From Novosphingobium sp. UBA6272 (GTDB lineage: Bacteria > Pseudomonadota > Alphaproteobacteria > Sphingomonadales > Sphingomonadaceae), in the NCBI RefSeq assembly GCF_002440635.1, contig NZ_DJUW01000016.1, positions 1 to 64,000 of the forward strand: a stretch of DNA of 64,000 nucleotides, read 5' to 3'. The notes beneath the pieces were generated by a model. The model had not been told where the DNA came from, ran no database searches, and was given only the letters and a program-made list of their open reading frames with translations. The translations under genes and the position numbers were made by a program. This document shows positions 44,078 to 54,050 of the stretch, one piece after another (the first letter of the stretch is position 1; each line of letters opens with the position of its first letter).

Positions 44078-45670
44078 TCAGCCCAGCGCTTCGGCGATCA
44101 ATTTGCGGGTGTTGGCGATCCCGTAGAGCGCGATGAAGCTGCCCATGCGGGGGCCCTGACTCGATCCGAGCAGGGTCTCGTAGAGGCACTTGAACCAGTC
44201 GCGCAGCTGTTCGAAACCGTAATGCGGATCCTTGCCGATCTCGTAGACGATGTTCTGCAGCAGCTCGGGCGTGGCATCATCGCTGGTCGCGGCCAGTTCC
44301 TCGTCGAGCGCGGCCAGCGCAGCGGCCTCGCCTGCCTCGGGCTTGCGCCGCTGCAACGTCGGGGCGATGAAATCGCGGTTATAGGCCAGCGCGTTGGTGA
44401 CCAGCTTGTCGAGCTCGGGATGCTGCGCGGCATCGGCATCGGGAACATAGTTGGCCAGGTAGGACCAGACCTGCTCGCGAGTTGCCCCGGCGCCGAGCAC
44501 CCCGACCAGATTGAGCAACAGGCTGTAGGTCACCGGCAGCCTGTCGCCATCGCCGCCGTGATAGCCATTGGCGCGCAGCAAGTGCCAGACCGGGTTGCCG
44601 AGCTGCTGCTCAATCGGCTGGCTCGCCAGCTTTTCGCGGAACTGCCAGTATTCGTCGACGTTCTTGGGGATGATCCCGGTGTGCAGGCTCTTGGCGCTCT
44701 TGGGCTCGCGATAGAGGAACAGCCCCAGGCTTTCTTCGCTACCATAGGTCAGCCACTGGTCGATGGTCAGCCCGTTGCCCTTGGACTTGGAGATCTTCTG
44801 GCCCTCTTCATCGAGGAACAGTTCATAGATCAGGCCCTCAGGCGGCACGGCCCCCAACGCGCGGGTAATCCGGCCGCTTTCGCGCACGGAATCGGTCAGA
44901 TCCTTGCCGCACATCTCATAATCGACGCCCAGTGCGACCCAGCGCATCGCCCAGTCGACCTTCCACTGCAGCTTGGCATTGCCGCCCAGGATGCAGCTTT
45001 CGACCATTTCGCCGTGGTCCTCGAACCGGACGATCCCGGCTTCGGCATCGACCACTTCCACCGGTACCTGCAGCACCTGGTGCGTCTTCGGGCTGACCGG
45101 CAGGACCGGCGAATAGGTCTGCCGGCGCTCTTCGCGCAGTGTCGGCAGCATGATGTCCATGATCGCCTGCCAGTTGCGCAGAATGCTCTTCAAGGCTTCG
45201 TCGAACTGGCCCGAATTGTACATGTCGCTCGACGAGACGAATTCGTACTCGAACCCGAACCGGTCGAGAAACTCGCGCAGCATCGCGTTGTTGTGATGCG
45301 CGAAGCTCTCGTACTTGCCAAACGGATCGGGGATCCGGCTGAGCGGATGACCGAGGTAGGCTGTCAGCAGCCCCTGGTTGGGCACATTGTCGGGCACCTT
45401 GCGCAGCCCGTCCATGTCGTCCGAAAACGCGACCAGCCGGGTCGGCGCACCGCCCGACAGCACTTCATAGGCGCGCCGGACCAGTGTGGTCCGCAGCACT
45501 TCCTGAAAAGTGCCGATATGCGGCAGGCCCGAGGGGCCATAGCCGGTCTCGAACAGCACCGGAGCGCCGCCGGGTTTGCCTTGGGGATACCGCTTGAGCA
45601 GCTTGCGCGCTTCCTCGAAAGGCCAAGCCTTGGAAACCTGTGCGGCGGCGAGAAGTTCGGTATCGGTCAT
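44078..45670 (-). CDS. lysS: Lysyl-tRNA synthetase, class I
   Basis: The 530-residue enzyme charges tRNA-Lys and belongs to class I, as in archaea and many alphaproteobacteria, not the class II form of E. coli. Class I signatures are HIGH-like PHIGTF near residue 50 and KMSKS-like KISKSKGNG near residue 288. A C-terminal helical anticodon-binding part follows. ATG 45670 is chosen since the N-terminus MTDTELLAAAQVSKAWPFEEA fits the family; the frame extends to 45736. It ends immediately against the DUF885 gene. Confidence 0.95.
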   Translation of the reverse strand: MTDTELLAAAQVSKAWPFEEARKLLKRYPQGKPGGAPVLFETGYGPSGLPHIGTFQEVLRTTLVRRAYEVLSGGAPTRLVAFSDDMDGLRKVPDNVPNQGLLTAYLGHPLSRIPDPFGKYESFAHHNNAMLREFLDRFGFEYEFVSSSDMYNSGQFDEALKSILRNWQAIMDIMLPTLREERRQTYSPVLPVSPKTHQVLQVPVEVVDAEAGIVRFEDHGEMVESCILGGNAKLQWKVDWAMRWVALGVDYEMCGKDLTDSVRESGRITRALGAVPPEGLIYELFLDEEGQKISKSKGNGLTIDQWLTYGSEESLGLFLYREPKSAKSLHTGIIPKNVDEYWQFREKLASQPIEQQLGNPVWHLLRANGYHGGDGDRLPVTYSLLLNLVGVLGAGATREQVWSYLANYVPDADAAQHPELDKLVTNALAYNRDFIAPTLQRRKPEAGEAAALAALDEELAATSDDATPELLQNIVYEIGKDPHYGFEQLRDWFKCLYETLLGSSQGPRMGSFIALYGIANTRKLIAEALG

Positions 45671-45764
45671 GATCGCCGCGCTTTCGCGGAGGAGCGGGCT
45701 TTGTGCAAGGCTGAATTGCAGCCCGGCGGCCCGCAAGCCGCGTTCGGCGGAATCAAATGCGGTC

Positions 45765-46559
45765 TTAAAGCAACTCGTCCTTCAACAGTCGTTCCGCTTC
45801 GCCATTTTCCGGACAGGTCCAGGTCCGTTGTTTGACCCGGATCGCGCCGGCATTCGCGCTGAGCACAAGTTCCTGCCGCACGTCGCTGCCGTGATCGCCG
45901 CAGGGCCAGGCGGTGACCCGCGCCGCGCCGCGGCTGGTCAGCAACGCCTGCCATGCCGAACCGGGCATGACCAGCACGTCGCCGGGATGATCTGCCGTGC
46001 CGAATGCGTGGAGCTTTGGCCGCGCCTTGCTCACCCCGAACAGCATGTATTCGGTGTGTCCGCAGGGTCCCGCCGATACCTGGACGAGGAATTCCGAGGC
46101 ATTGCCATCGCGGTCATAGTCGGCTGTCTGCATCACCCGCTGCCCCGGGCGGCGCGCAACCGCGGCCAGAAAGGCCGGGTTGGCACCGTCTGCGGCGCGA
46201 TCGAAATCGCCGGGTGCCATCGGGCGCCACTGCATCGCCGCCAGCCCCTGCGAATTGCTTTCCGGGAGATCGGTAAAAAACGGCCCCAGCGCCAGCCGGT
46301 CGATTACCCTGCCGCCTGACTTGCGCACCAGGCTGAGCTTGCCCATCTCGCCATAGGCAAAGCCAGTACAAGGGCAGGTTACTGCCGTTTCCACGTCCTG
46401 CGGCCCGCAGATCGGCTTCGGCTTGCCCTGCCAGACCAGCTGCCAGACCTCCGGCTTCCCATTGACCGTCACGGTCTTTTGTTCGCGCAGGAATTCGGGC
46501 GGAGCGGCAGCCAAGGTCAGCAGTGCCAGCGCGGCGATCAGGACGTTACGAAGAGCCAT
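45765..46559 (-). CDS. Exported protein of unknown function
   Basis: The 264-residue protein has a signal peptide (MALRNVLIAALALLTLAAA) and six or more cysteines in short pairs (PICGPQ, VTCPCTG, AGPCGHTE, WPCGDHG, WTCPEN), which suggests disulfide bonds in the periplasm. I do not recognise the family. It lies between lysS and the divergent amidohydrolase gene. Confidence 0.7.
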   Translation of the reverse strand: MALRNVLIAALALLTLAAAPPEFLREQKTVTVNGKPEVWQLVWQGKPKPICGPQDVETAVTCPCTGFAYGEMGKLSLVRKSGGRVIDRLALGPFFTDLPESNSQGLAAMQWRPMAPGDFDRAADGANPAFLAAVARRPGQRVMQTADYDRDGNASEFLVQVSAGPCGHTEYMLFGVSKARPKLHAFGTADHPGDVLVMPGSAWQALLTSRGAARVTAWPCGDHGSDVRQELVLSANAGAIRVKQRTWTCPENGEAERLLKDELL

Positions 46560-46657
46560 GCCGCATTGAACGGCAGCGCCGCCGCGCTGGCAAGAGCCAA
46601 GTTGCCTCCCCGCCCTGCCATAGGCATGGTGCTGCGCGGGAGATTCGGGAGGGCAAA

Positions 46658-48367
46658 TTGCGGAAAATGGGAACCATCGCCGCGCTGGTCGCGGCGGCCA
46701 CGGCGCTGCTGTCGATCGGCACGGCCGGAACGGCGCGCTCCCCTGACCTCAAGGCATCGCTGTGGCACGGCGGGCCGATCATCACGATGGACGGGCCGCG
46801 TCCGCAGAGGGTCGAAGCTGTAGTCGAACGTGACGGCAGGATCGTCTTCGCCGGCCCCCTCGCCCAGGCCCGCAAGCTGGCCGGCAAGCCGGCCGATGAC
46901 CACGACCTGCGCGGGAAGACGATGCTGCCAGGGTTCGTCGATGCCCATTCGCATTTTGCCATGGCGATGCAGGTTGCCGGCGGAATCGACCTGGCCGATC
47001 CGGCGTTGGGGGTGAAGGATTTTGCCTCGCTGCAAGCGGCACTGAAGCGACATGTGACCGCGCAAGGTATTCCAGCGGGAAACTGGGTTGTCGCCTGGAA
47101 CTATGCTGAAGCCGCGCTGTCCGAGAAGCAGCATATCACCCGCGCAGAGCTCGATGCGGCGCTGCCGGGGTACAAGGTCGTGCTGGTCCACTTCACCGGC
47201 CACGGCCTGGTCGGCAACAGTGCGGCGCTGGACTTTGCCGGGATCACCGACAGCACCCCCGCACCAGCCGGCGGCGTGATCATGCGCGACAGCGCGGGCA
47301 AACCCAACGGGGTGCTGTTCGAAAACGCGATGATGCCGCTCGCGCTCAAAATTCCGCAGCCGGGCGAAGCGGCCAAGCTGGCCATGCTCGACAAGGCGCA
47401 AACCCTCTATGCCTCGCAGGGCTATACCCACGTGCAGGACGGCGCGACCCAGCTGCCAGACCTCGCCTTCCTGACCGGAGATGCCGCCAAGGAGCGACTC
47501 AAGCTGGACCTGGCCCTGCTGCCCTACCACGGCACCCTGCCCGAGCTGCTAAAGCGCAAGGACCTGCAATTCGGAACCTATTCGGGCCATGTAAAGCTGC
47601 AGGGCATAAAGTTCGTGCTGGACGGTTCGCCGCAAGCGCGCACCGCCTATTTCACCCGCGACTACAAGCTCGGCTCGCCCGAAGGCGCGCATCCCTGGCA
47701 TGGCGAATCCAACATGACCCAGGCCGAGTTCGAGACCAAGGCCAGGCAGGCGCATGAGCGCGGCTGGCAATTGTTCGTCCATGCCAATGGCGATGCGGCG
47801 ATCGACATGGCCATCAAGGGCTTCGACGCGCTGGGGATCAAGGCCAAGGACGATCGCCGCCCGGTGGTGATCCATTCGCAGTTCCAGCGCCCGGACCAGC
47901 TCAAGGCCTACGCGCGGATCGGAGTGGGCCCGGCCTATTTCTCAAACCACACGTACCTGTTTGCCGACATCCACCGCAGCAACTTCCCGCGCGCCGTGGT
48001 CGATTTCATCAGCCCGTTCAAATCGGCCCGCGCCGCCGGGCTGATCGCATCAAACCATTCGGACTATCCGGTGACGCGGCTGGATTCGATGACACAGCTC
48101 TGGTCTTCGATGGCGCGTACCTCGCTGACCGGCATAGTTTCGGGAGCCGACCAGCGGCTGAGCGCCTATGAAGCCTTGCAGATGCTCACCACCGGCCCCG
48201 CCTGGCAGGCGTTCGAGGAAAACCGCAAGGGCCGGATCAAGGCCGGACTGCTGGCCGATTTCGTGGTGCTCGATCGCAACCCGCTGACCACCCCGGTCGG
48301 TCAGATCCGCTCGATCCGGGTGATGCAGACGGTCAAGGAAGGGCGCACCGTCTGGCAGCGGAACTAG
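46658..48367 (+). CDS. Exported amidohydrolase family 3 (YtcJ-like)
   Basis: The product (569 residues) is a metal-dependent TIM-barrel hydrolase of the YtcJ-like type, which act on amides or related bonds; the substrate is unknown. Metal-binding segments are DAHSHF near residue 90, HFTGHGLVGN near 183, VHANGDAAID near 375 and IHSQF near 410. The N-terminus MRKMGTIAALVAAATALLSIG is a signal peptide if the TTG at 46658 is used; GGGAGGG lies 4 bases before it. ATG 46667 would be 13 bases from that site. The family name is secure, the start less so. Confidence 0.87.
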   Translation: MRKMGTIAALVAAATALLSIGTAGTARSPDLKASLWHGGPIITMDGPRPQRVEAVVERDGRIVFAGPLAQARKLAGKPADDHDLRGKTMLPGFVDAHSHFAMAMQVAGGIDLADPALGVKDFASLQAALKRHVTAQGIPAGNWVVAWNYAEAALSEKQHITRAELDAALPGYKVVLVHFTGHGLVGNSAALDFAGITDSTPAPAGGVIMRDSAGKPNGVLFENAMMPLALKIPQPGEAAKLAMLDKAQTLYASQGYTHVQDGATQLPDLAFLTGDAAKERLKLDLALLPYHGTLPELLKRKDLQFGTYSGHVKLQGIKFVLDGSPQARTAYFTRDYKLGSPEGAHPWHGESNMTQAEFETKARQAHERGWQLFVHANGDAAIDMAIKGFDALGIKAKDDRRPVVIHSQFQRPDQLKAYARIGVGPAYFSNHTYLFADIHRSNFPRAVVDFISPFKSARAAGLIASNHSDYPVTRLDSMTQLWSSMARTSLTGIVSGADQRLSAYEALQMLTTGPAWQAFEENRKGRIKAGLLADFVVLDRNPLTTPVGQIRSIRVMQTVKEGRTVWQRN

Positions 48368-48373
48368 CGCGGC

Positions 48374-49135
48374 CTAACGCCAGCCCTGCAGCAGAATCGC
48401 AATCAGCTTGATCCGCCGTTCTTCTGGCTGGGCCATGATCGCCCTTCCGGTGAAATTGGCCTGCTGACAGCGATCCGCCGGTTGCAGCGGATAGGTGTAC
48501 TTCGGCTTGGGATTGAGTTTGCGGACCTCACCCCAGAAGGCCTGTAAATCTGCGAACTTAGTTTGCTCTCGCCGGATCTGCTGCTTCTTGCCTGAAGCGG
48601 CCAGGGTGATGAAGGCGGCATACATCCGGGTGAACGGTTTCTGCTTCAGCACCACGGCCGGATCGGAAATCTTGTCTTCATTGCCGAACATCACCTCGCA
48701 CAGCGCCTTGTTCTTTGCAGCTTCTTCGAACAGAGCGGCATAAGCCGCTGCAAAGGCGAGCGATTCCGCATCCCCGCCCATCAAGGCCTCGGCCGCATGG
48801 CGCTTGCGAAATCCGTCGAGGAAATCGAACGGCAGGCGGTCCAGCACCAGACCTTCCTTCTCGAGGTTATAAGCCTCGGTCGTTTCCTGGCGCAGCCGCC
48901 GGTATTCGTAAGGGTACAACGTGCGGAGCGGGACCAGCACCACTGCCGCGTCCTTGTTCTCGGCCACTTCGCGCTCGAAGCGCTCCTCGCTGGTGATGTT
49001 GTAGCGGTCATGCCAGAAATAGAGACCGGTGACCGCCCCAACCACCACCAGCAGGCCCAGCACTGCCTGAAGCAGCACCTTGCCACGACGATCGTGCGCC
49101 GCTTCCTCTTCCAGTCCCTGATCGTAGTCGCTCAT
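48374..49135 (-). CDS. Single-pass membrane protein of unknown function
   Basis: The 253-residue protein has an acidic N-terminus, one transmembrane helix (about 21-42, VLLQAVLGLLVVVGAVTGLYFW) and a mainly helical domain of about 210 residues, probably in the periplasm, with two cysteines. I recognise no family. It is encoded 15 bases after the phosphoribosyltransferase on the same strand, probably as the last gene of the add-led group. Confidence 0.72.
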   Translation of the reverse strand: MSDYDQGLEEEAAHDRRGKVLLQAVLGLLVVVGAVTGLYFWHDRYNITSEERFEREVAENKDAAVVLVPLRTLYPYEYRRLRQETTEAYNLEKEGLVLDRLPFDFLDGFRKRHAAEALMGGDAESLAFAAAYAALFEEAAKNKALCEVMFGNEDKISDPAVVLKQKPFTRMYAAFITLAASGKKQQIRREQTKFADLQAFWGEVRKLNPKPKYTYPLQPADRCQQANFTGRAIMAQPEERRIKLIAILLQGWR

Positions 49136-49150
49136 GCCCCCTCCCGCTGC

Positions 49151-49711
49151 CTAGCCGTGATCCTTCAGGATCAGCGCTGCCCCCGGTTTGTGCGCGCGGA
49201 TCTCTTGTTCCGTCAAGCCGCAGATTTCATGGGGAAAGACTAGCCACTCCTCGGTCTGGTGGACGAAATAATCGGGCTTCAGCGCGGTCTGGTTGCGGCT
49301 TGGCTTGTAATAGGCTGTGGCGATGCGGATCGTGTCGGGCGTGTTGTGCCGGCAGCGGGTCTTCAGCTCCTTGAGGAACGCCTCGACCGAACGGCCGGTA
49401 TCGAACACATCGTCAATCACCAGCAGGCGATCTTCCGGGTTCAGCACGTCGATCAGATAGCCAAGCGCATAGACCCGCACTTCCTTGTCTTGCCGGTCGA
49501 TCCCGGAATAGCTGGCGGTGCGGATCGCGATGTGGTCGGTTTCGACCCCGCGATAGGCCAGCAGTTCCTGCACCGCGATCCCGACCGGCGCGCCGCCGCG
49601 CCAGATCCCAACGATGTGGGTGGGGCGAAAGCCCGATTCGAGCACCAGATTGGCCAGCGCGAAGCTGTCCTCCAGCAAGCGGTCGGCGGTGAGATAGACC
49701 TTATCGACCAC
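49151..49711 (-). CDS. Purine phosphoribosyltransferase
   Basis: The 186-residue protein is a type I phosphoribosyltransferase with the PRPP-binding motif LLVIDDVFDTGRS near residues 98-108 and an N-terminal GIWRGGAPVG loop. The neighbouring adenosine deaminase yields inosine and thus hypoxanthine, which suggests that the enzyme salvages hypoxanthine or guanine. Sequence alone does not fix the base. It overlaps add by 11 bases and is translated after it. Confidence 0.87.
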   Translation of the reverse strand: MVDKVYLTADRLLEDSFALANLVLESGFRPTHIVGIWRGGAPVGIAVQELLAYRGVETDHIAIRTASYSGIDRQDKEVRVYALGYLIDVLNPEDRLLVIDDVFDTGRSVEAFLKELKTRCRHNTPDTIRIATAYYKPSRNQTALKPDYFVHQTEEWLVFPHEICGLTEQEIRAHKPGAALILKDHG

Positions 49712-50720
49712 CGGCCACCTCGGCGATCTCGGCGAGGTGCTGGATCTGGTCGGCCATCGGCAGGAACGATCCGGTGAAACTGTTTTCCGCCAACCGGACG
49801 ATCTCCGCTTCGCTCAGGTCCAGCGCCTCGGCAACGGCGTGGAAATTGGCGTTGATGTAGCCCCCGAAATAGGCCGGATCGTCGGAATTGACCGTCGCCT
49901 TGAGGCCAAGCTCCAACATCCGCCGCACCGGGCTTTGCGCCAGGTCCCCGATCACGCAGAGCCGCAGGTTGGACAGAGGACAGACCGTCAGTGTCAGGCC
50001 TTCGTCAGCAATCCGCCGGACCAGCGCCGGATCTTCCAGCGCGCGGTTGCCGTGGTCGATCCGCTCCACTTCCAGCAGGTCGAGAGCCTCTTGGACATAT
50101 TCGGGCGGCCCCTCCTCGCCGGCATGGGCGGTGACATGGAGGCCCAGTTCACGGGCGCGGGCGAAGACGCGCTGGAACTTGCTGGGCGGGTGGCCGACCT
50201 CGGAACTGTCGAGGCCGATACCGTGAATTCGCTCCAGATGCGGCAGAGCCTGGTCGAGCGTCGCCTCGGCATCGGCTTCGCTGAGGTGGCGCAGGAAGCA
50301 CATGACCAGCCGGTAGCTGATCCCAAGCTGCACCTCGCCTGCCTTCAGCGCGCGCTCGATACCGTCCAGCACGGTCTCGAAGGCGACGCCGCGTTCGGTA
50401 TGGCCCTGCGGATCGAAGAAGATCTCGACGTGGCGGACGGTATCGGCATGGGCGCGCTCGAGGTAGGCCCAGGTCAGATCGAAGAAGTCCTGCTCGGTCT
50501 GCAGCACCGACATGCCCTGGTAATAGATGTCGAGAAAATCCTGCAGGTTCGAGAAGGAATAGGCCGCCCGCACCTCTTCCACGCTGGCAAAGGGGATCGC
50601 CACGCCGTTGCGTGCGGCCAGGGCAAATAGCAGCTCCGGTTCAAGCGAACCTTCGATGTGAAGGTGCAACTCAGCCTTGGGCAGGCGATCGATCAGCGCG
50701 GCGCGGGCGGGATTCGTCAT
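49701..50720 (-). CDS. add: Adenosine deaminase
   Basis: This 339-residue zinc enzyme deaminates adenosine to inosine in purine salvage. Active-site segments are KAELHLHIEGSL near the N-terminus, the later HAGEEGP, IDHGNRA, and SDDPAYFG near residue 280. ATG 50720 opens the family N-terminus (MTNPARAALIDRLPKAELHLH); the frame runs on to 51464 only as a shadow of the divergent helicase gene. It heads a group with the phosphoribosyltransferase. A closely related adenine deaminase remains possible. Confidence 0.9.
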   Translation of the reverse strand: MTNPARAALIDRLPKAELHLHIEGSLEPELLFALAARNGVAIPFASVEEVRAAYSFSNLQDFLDIYYQGMSVLQTEQDFFDLTWAYLERAHADTVRHVEIFFDPQGHTERGVAFETVLDGIERALKAGEVQLGISYRLVMCFLRHLSEADAEATLDQALPHLERIHGIGLDSSEVGHPPSKFQRVFARARELGLHVTAHAGEEGPPEYVQEALDLLEVERIDHGNRALEDPALVRRIADEGLTLTVCPLSNLRLCVIGDLAQSPVRRMLELGLKATVNSDDPAYFGGYINANFHAVAEALDLSEAEIVRLAENSFTGSFLPMADQIQHLAEIAEVAGGR

Positions 50721-50795
50721 GGAGCGACGCTGGCGCAGGGCAAAGGCCCGGTCAACCGCTTGCGGAGTGTTCCATTTCCGTTCTAACGCTACCGC

Positions 50796-53507
50796 GTGAG
50801 CGACGCACTGCCCCTTCCCGCCTTGCACGCCAGCCACGGCGGATGCTGGCTGCGCGATGGCCATGGCGCGACGCGCGGGGTGGCCAAGGGTGAGGCAATC
50901 GTTGCCGCCGCCGATACCCCGCTGCTGCTGCTCAATGCGCCGCTGATTGCCTCGCGGCTTGGCTATCCCGACCTGTCCGGGCTCGACCTGCTGGAACTTT
51001 ACGCCTTCGTTTTTCCAGCGCGGTTTGTGGTGCCGACGCCCAAAGGCCTCGCTCATGCGCTGGGTCTGGCCGAGCCCACCGGCGACGATGCGGTTCCTGC
51101 CCTGCTCCAGCAAGCCGCCGAGCAGTTGCTGGCGACCTGCCAGCAGCCCGACTGGGCCGAGCGTGAAGGCGCCTGGTCTGCACTCCAGAACCTGACCCGG
51201 CTGCGCTGGACCTGGGCTCCATTGCTGACCGCCCGCATTTCGGCACCTGCCAAGGCCGAGCGCTGGCTGTTCGCGCGCCTGCCCGAATGGGAGGAAGCGC
51301 CCGAGCGTCCGCAGCCCGCGCAGGTTGCGATCGATCCGGCTGCGATCGCGGCGGAATTGGGCCGCCTGACCGGGGACGGAGCGGAAAGCCGCCCGGCCCA
51401 GGCCGCCTATGCCCAGGAAGCAGCGCATCTGTTCGAACCGCGCCGCCGTGAAGGCCAGCCGCACCTGCTGCTTGCCCAGGCCGGGACCGGGATCGGCAAG
51501 ACGCTGGGCTATCTCGCCCCGGCCTCAACCTGGTCGGCGCAGTCGGGCGGCACGGTCTGGGTTTCAACCTATACCAAGGCGCTGCAACGCCAGCTCCGCC
51601 GCGAGAGTAGCCGCGCCTGGCCGGGGCGCCGCGCGGACGGAAGCCAGCCGGTGGTGGTGCGCAAGGGGCGCGAAAACTACCTGTGCCTGCTCAACCTGGA
51701 AGACGCGCTGCAAGGCGGCTTCACCGGGCGAGCGGCGATCATGGCGCAACTGGTGGCGCGCTGGGCGGCCTATAGCCAGGATGGCGACCTGATCGGCGGC
51801 GACCTGCCCGGCTGGCTCGGCACGCTGTTCCGCCAGCGCGGGGTCAAGGCGCTGACCGACCAGCGCGGCGAATGCGTCTATGCCGGCTGCCCGCACTACC
51901 GCAAATGCTTCATCGAACGCGCCGCGCGGGCCAGCGCCCAGGCCGATCTGGTGATCGCCAACCACGCGCTGGTGATGGTCAACGCCGCGCGCGGCCGCGA
52001 TGCCGCGCAGCGCCCGACCCGGATCGTTTTCGACGAAGGACACCACGTGTTCGAAGCGGCGGATTCGACCTTCGCCGCCGCCCTGACCGGGGCCGAAACG
52101 ATCGAGCTGCGGCGCTGGGTAATCGGCCCGGAACGCGGATCCAAGGGCCGGCGCCGCGGGCTGTCTGCACGACTGGCGGATATCGCCAGCTATGATGAGG
52201 CCGGCGGCAAGGCAATCGCCGCGGCCCGCCATGCGGCAGAGGCCCTGCCCGGCGATGGCTGGCTGCAACGGATCAACGAGAACGCGCCTTCGGGACCGCT
52301 CGAGGAGCTGCTCACCGCAGTCCGTGCCACGGTTTATGCCCGCGATGAAAGCGGCGGGCAGGAAGCAGGCTATGGCCTTGAAACCGAAGCCGCCCAGCTT
52401 GACGGCAGCTTTATCGAACGCGCCAGCGCCGCGCAGCAGGCTCTGGCCGAGTTGCGCACCCCGTTGATCCGGCTCGGCGTGCGGCTCGAAGCGATCCTGG
52501 CCGAACCGCCCGACTGGCTCGACGGCCCGGGACGCGCCCGGATCGACGGCGCGCGCCATTCGCTGACCTGGCGGATCGACCTGCTGGCGGCATGGGAAGC
52601 CCTGCTCGAACGACTTGGCGGGCCGGCCGACCCGCTGTTCGTCGATTGGCTGGCGGTCGAGCGGGCCGAGGCGCGCGAGTTTGATATCGGGATCCACCGC
52701 CGCTGGCTCGATCCGATGAAGCCGTTCGCGCGCACGGTGCTGGATGGCGCGCACGGGGTGATGCTGACCAGCGCAACGCTGAAGGACGGGCCGGACTGGG
52801 AGGGCGCCGTGACCCATTCGGGCGCGGGCGAACTGGGTATTGCTCCCCGCCTGTCGAGCTTTGACAGTCCGTTCGATTATGGTTCCCAGGCCGAAGTGCT
52901 GATCGTGACCGATGTCCCCAAGGGCGATCTTGCCGCGCTGGCCGGGGCCTATGCCCGCCTGATCGAGGCCGCTGGCGGCGGCGCGCTGGGGCTGTTCACG
53001 GCAATCCGCCGGCTGCGCGCGGTCCACGGCCGGATCGCCGACCGGCTGGCGCGCGGCGGTCTGCCGCTGTTCGCGCAGCACGTCGATCCGATCGATACCG
53101 GCACCCTGGTCGATATTTTCCGCGACGATCCGCGCGCCTCGCTGCTCGGCACCGATGCGCTGCGCGACGGGGTCGACGTGCCCGGCCATTCGCTGCGACT
53201 GGTGGTGATGGAGCAAGTGCCCTGGCCCAAGCCTTCGATCCTGCACCGCGCCCGGCGCCTCGCCGGCGGCGGTCAGGCCTTCGACGACCGGATCATCCGC
53301 GCCCGGCTGGCCCAGGCTTTCGGACGGCTGATCCGCAGCCGCGACGATCACGGGATCTTCGTCGTCTTGTCTGCCGCCTTCCCCAGCCGGCTGCTCTCGG
53401 CCTTTCCGGCCGGCACCCCTGTCACGCGGTTGACACTCGATCAGGCTTTACAACACGTCGCTGCCAGTGTTTCAGGGCAGCCCGCCAAGCAAGAGAGCGC
53501 CACTTGA
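50796..53507 (+). CDS. DinG/YoaA-like Fe-S DNA helicase
   Basis: The 903-residue superfamily 2 helicase belongs to the XPD/DinG group. Walker A is AGTGIGKT near residue 231, and the Fe-S cluster is supplied by four cysteines between about 290 and 370, including GECVYAGCPHYRKC. DEGHH near 415 is the DEAH box. The C-terminal half carries later motifs, including TDALRDGVDVPG and QAFGRLIRS. The N-terminal 200 residues are alanine-rich and not part of the helicase core. The start is GTG 50796. Such enzymes resolve R-loops or unusual DNA structures. The next gene overlaps the stop. Confidence 0.9.
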   Translation: MSDALPLPALHASHGGCWLRDGHGATRGVAKGEAIVAAADTPLLLLNAPLIASRLGYPDLSGLDLLELYAFVFPARFVVPTPKGLAHALGLAEPTGDDAVPALLQQAAEQLLATCQQPDWAEREGAWSALQNLTRLRWTWAPLLTARISAPAKAERWLFARLPEWEEAPERPQPAQVAIDPAAIAAELGRLTGDGAESRPAQAAYAQEAAHLFEPRRREGQPHLLLAQAGTGIGKTLGYLAPASTWSAQSGGTVWVSTYTKALQRQLRRESSRAWPGRRADGSQPVVVRKGRENYLCLLNLEDALQGGFTGRAAIMAQLVARWAAYSQDGDLIGGDLPGWLGTLFRQRGVKALTDQRGECVYAGCPHYRKCFIERAARASAQADLVIANHALVMVNAARGRDAAQRPTRIVFDEGHHVFEAADSTFAAALTGAETIELRRWVIGPERGSKGRRRGLSARLADIASYDEAGGKAIAAARHAAEALPGDGWLQRINENAPSGPLEELLTAVRATVYARDESGGQEAGYGLETEAAQLDGSFIERASAAQQALAELRTPLIRLGVRLEAILAEPPDWLDGPGRARIDGARHSLTWRIDLLAAWEALLERLGGPADPLFVDWLAVERAEAREFDIGIHRRWLDPMKPFARTVLDGAHGVMLTSATLKDGPDWEGAVTHSGAGELGIAPRLSSFDSPFDYGSQAEVLIVTDVPKGDLAALAGAYARLIEAAGGGALGLFTAIRRLRAVHGRIADRLARGGLPLFAQHVDPIDTGTLVDIFRDDPRASLLGTDALRDGVDVPGHSLRLVVMEQVPWPKPSILHRARRLAGGGQAFDDRIIRARLAQAFGRLIRSRDDHGIFVVLSAAFPSRLLSAFPAGTPVTRLTLDQALQHVAASVSGQPAKQESAT

Positions 53508-54046
53508 AGATCCTCGGCCTGTTCCGCCACGCGAAGTCCGATTGGCAAGATCCGCGCGCCCGCGATTTCGATCGCCCGCTCAACGCGCGCGGACGCAAGG
53601 GCGCGGCGGTGATGGGCCGGCACGTGCGCGATCACGGGGTGCGCTGGGACCGGATGATTTCCTCCCCCGCAATCCGCTGCGCCGAAACGATCGAGATCGC
53701 CTGCGAGGCCGCGGGCCGCCCGGTCGCGGTCAACTGGGACCGGCGGATCTACCTCGCCAGCAGCGCGACCCTCGCCGATTTGCTGCGCGAGACCGAGGGC
53801 GATCCCAAGTCCGTGATGATGGTCGGCCACAATCCGGGTCTCGAAGACCTGATCTTCGACCTGGTCCCCGACGATGGCTCCAGCCCGCTGCGCGACGTGG
53901 TCGAGGTCAAGTTCCCCACCGCAAGCTTCGCGGTGCTGGAACTCGACATCGACAAATGGTCTGACCTCAAGGACAATTGCGGACGGCTGGTCCACCTGAC
54001 CCGCCCGCGCGATCTCGATCCGGAGCTTGGCCCCGGATCGAGCTGA
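53504..54046 (+). CDS. Histidine phosphatase, SixA-like
   Basis: The 180-residue protein has the phosphatase signature LFRHAKSDW (R8, H9) and a second histidine in MVGHNPGLED near residue 110. Small members of this family, such as SixA, remove phosphate from histidine phosphotransfer proteins, although many remain uncharacterised. Translation starts with TTG 53504 overlapping the helicase stop, so the two genes are probably co-expressed. It converges on the dehydrogenase gene with four bases between. Confidence 0.9.
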   Translation: MKILGLFRHAKSDWQDPRARDFDRPLNARGRKGAAVMGRHVRDHGVRWDRMISSPAIRCAETIEIACEAAGRPVAVNWDRRIYLASSATLADLLRETEGDPKSVMMVGHNPGLEDLIFDLVPDDGSSPLRDVVEVKFPTASFAVLELDIDKWSDLKDNCGRLVHLTRPRDLDPELGPGSS

Positions 54047-54050
54047 TAGT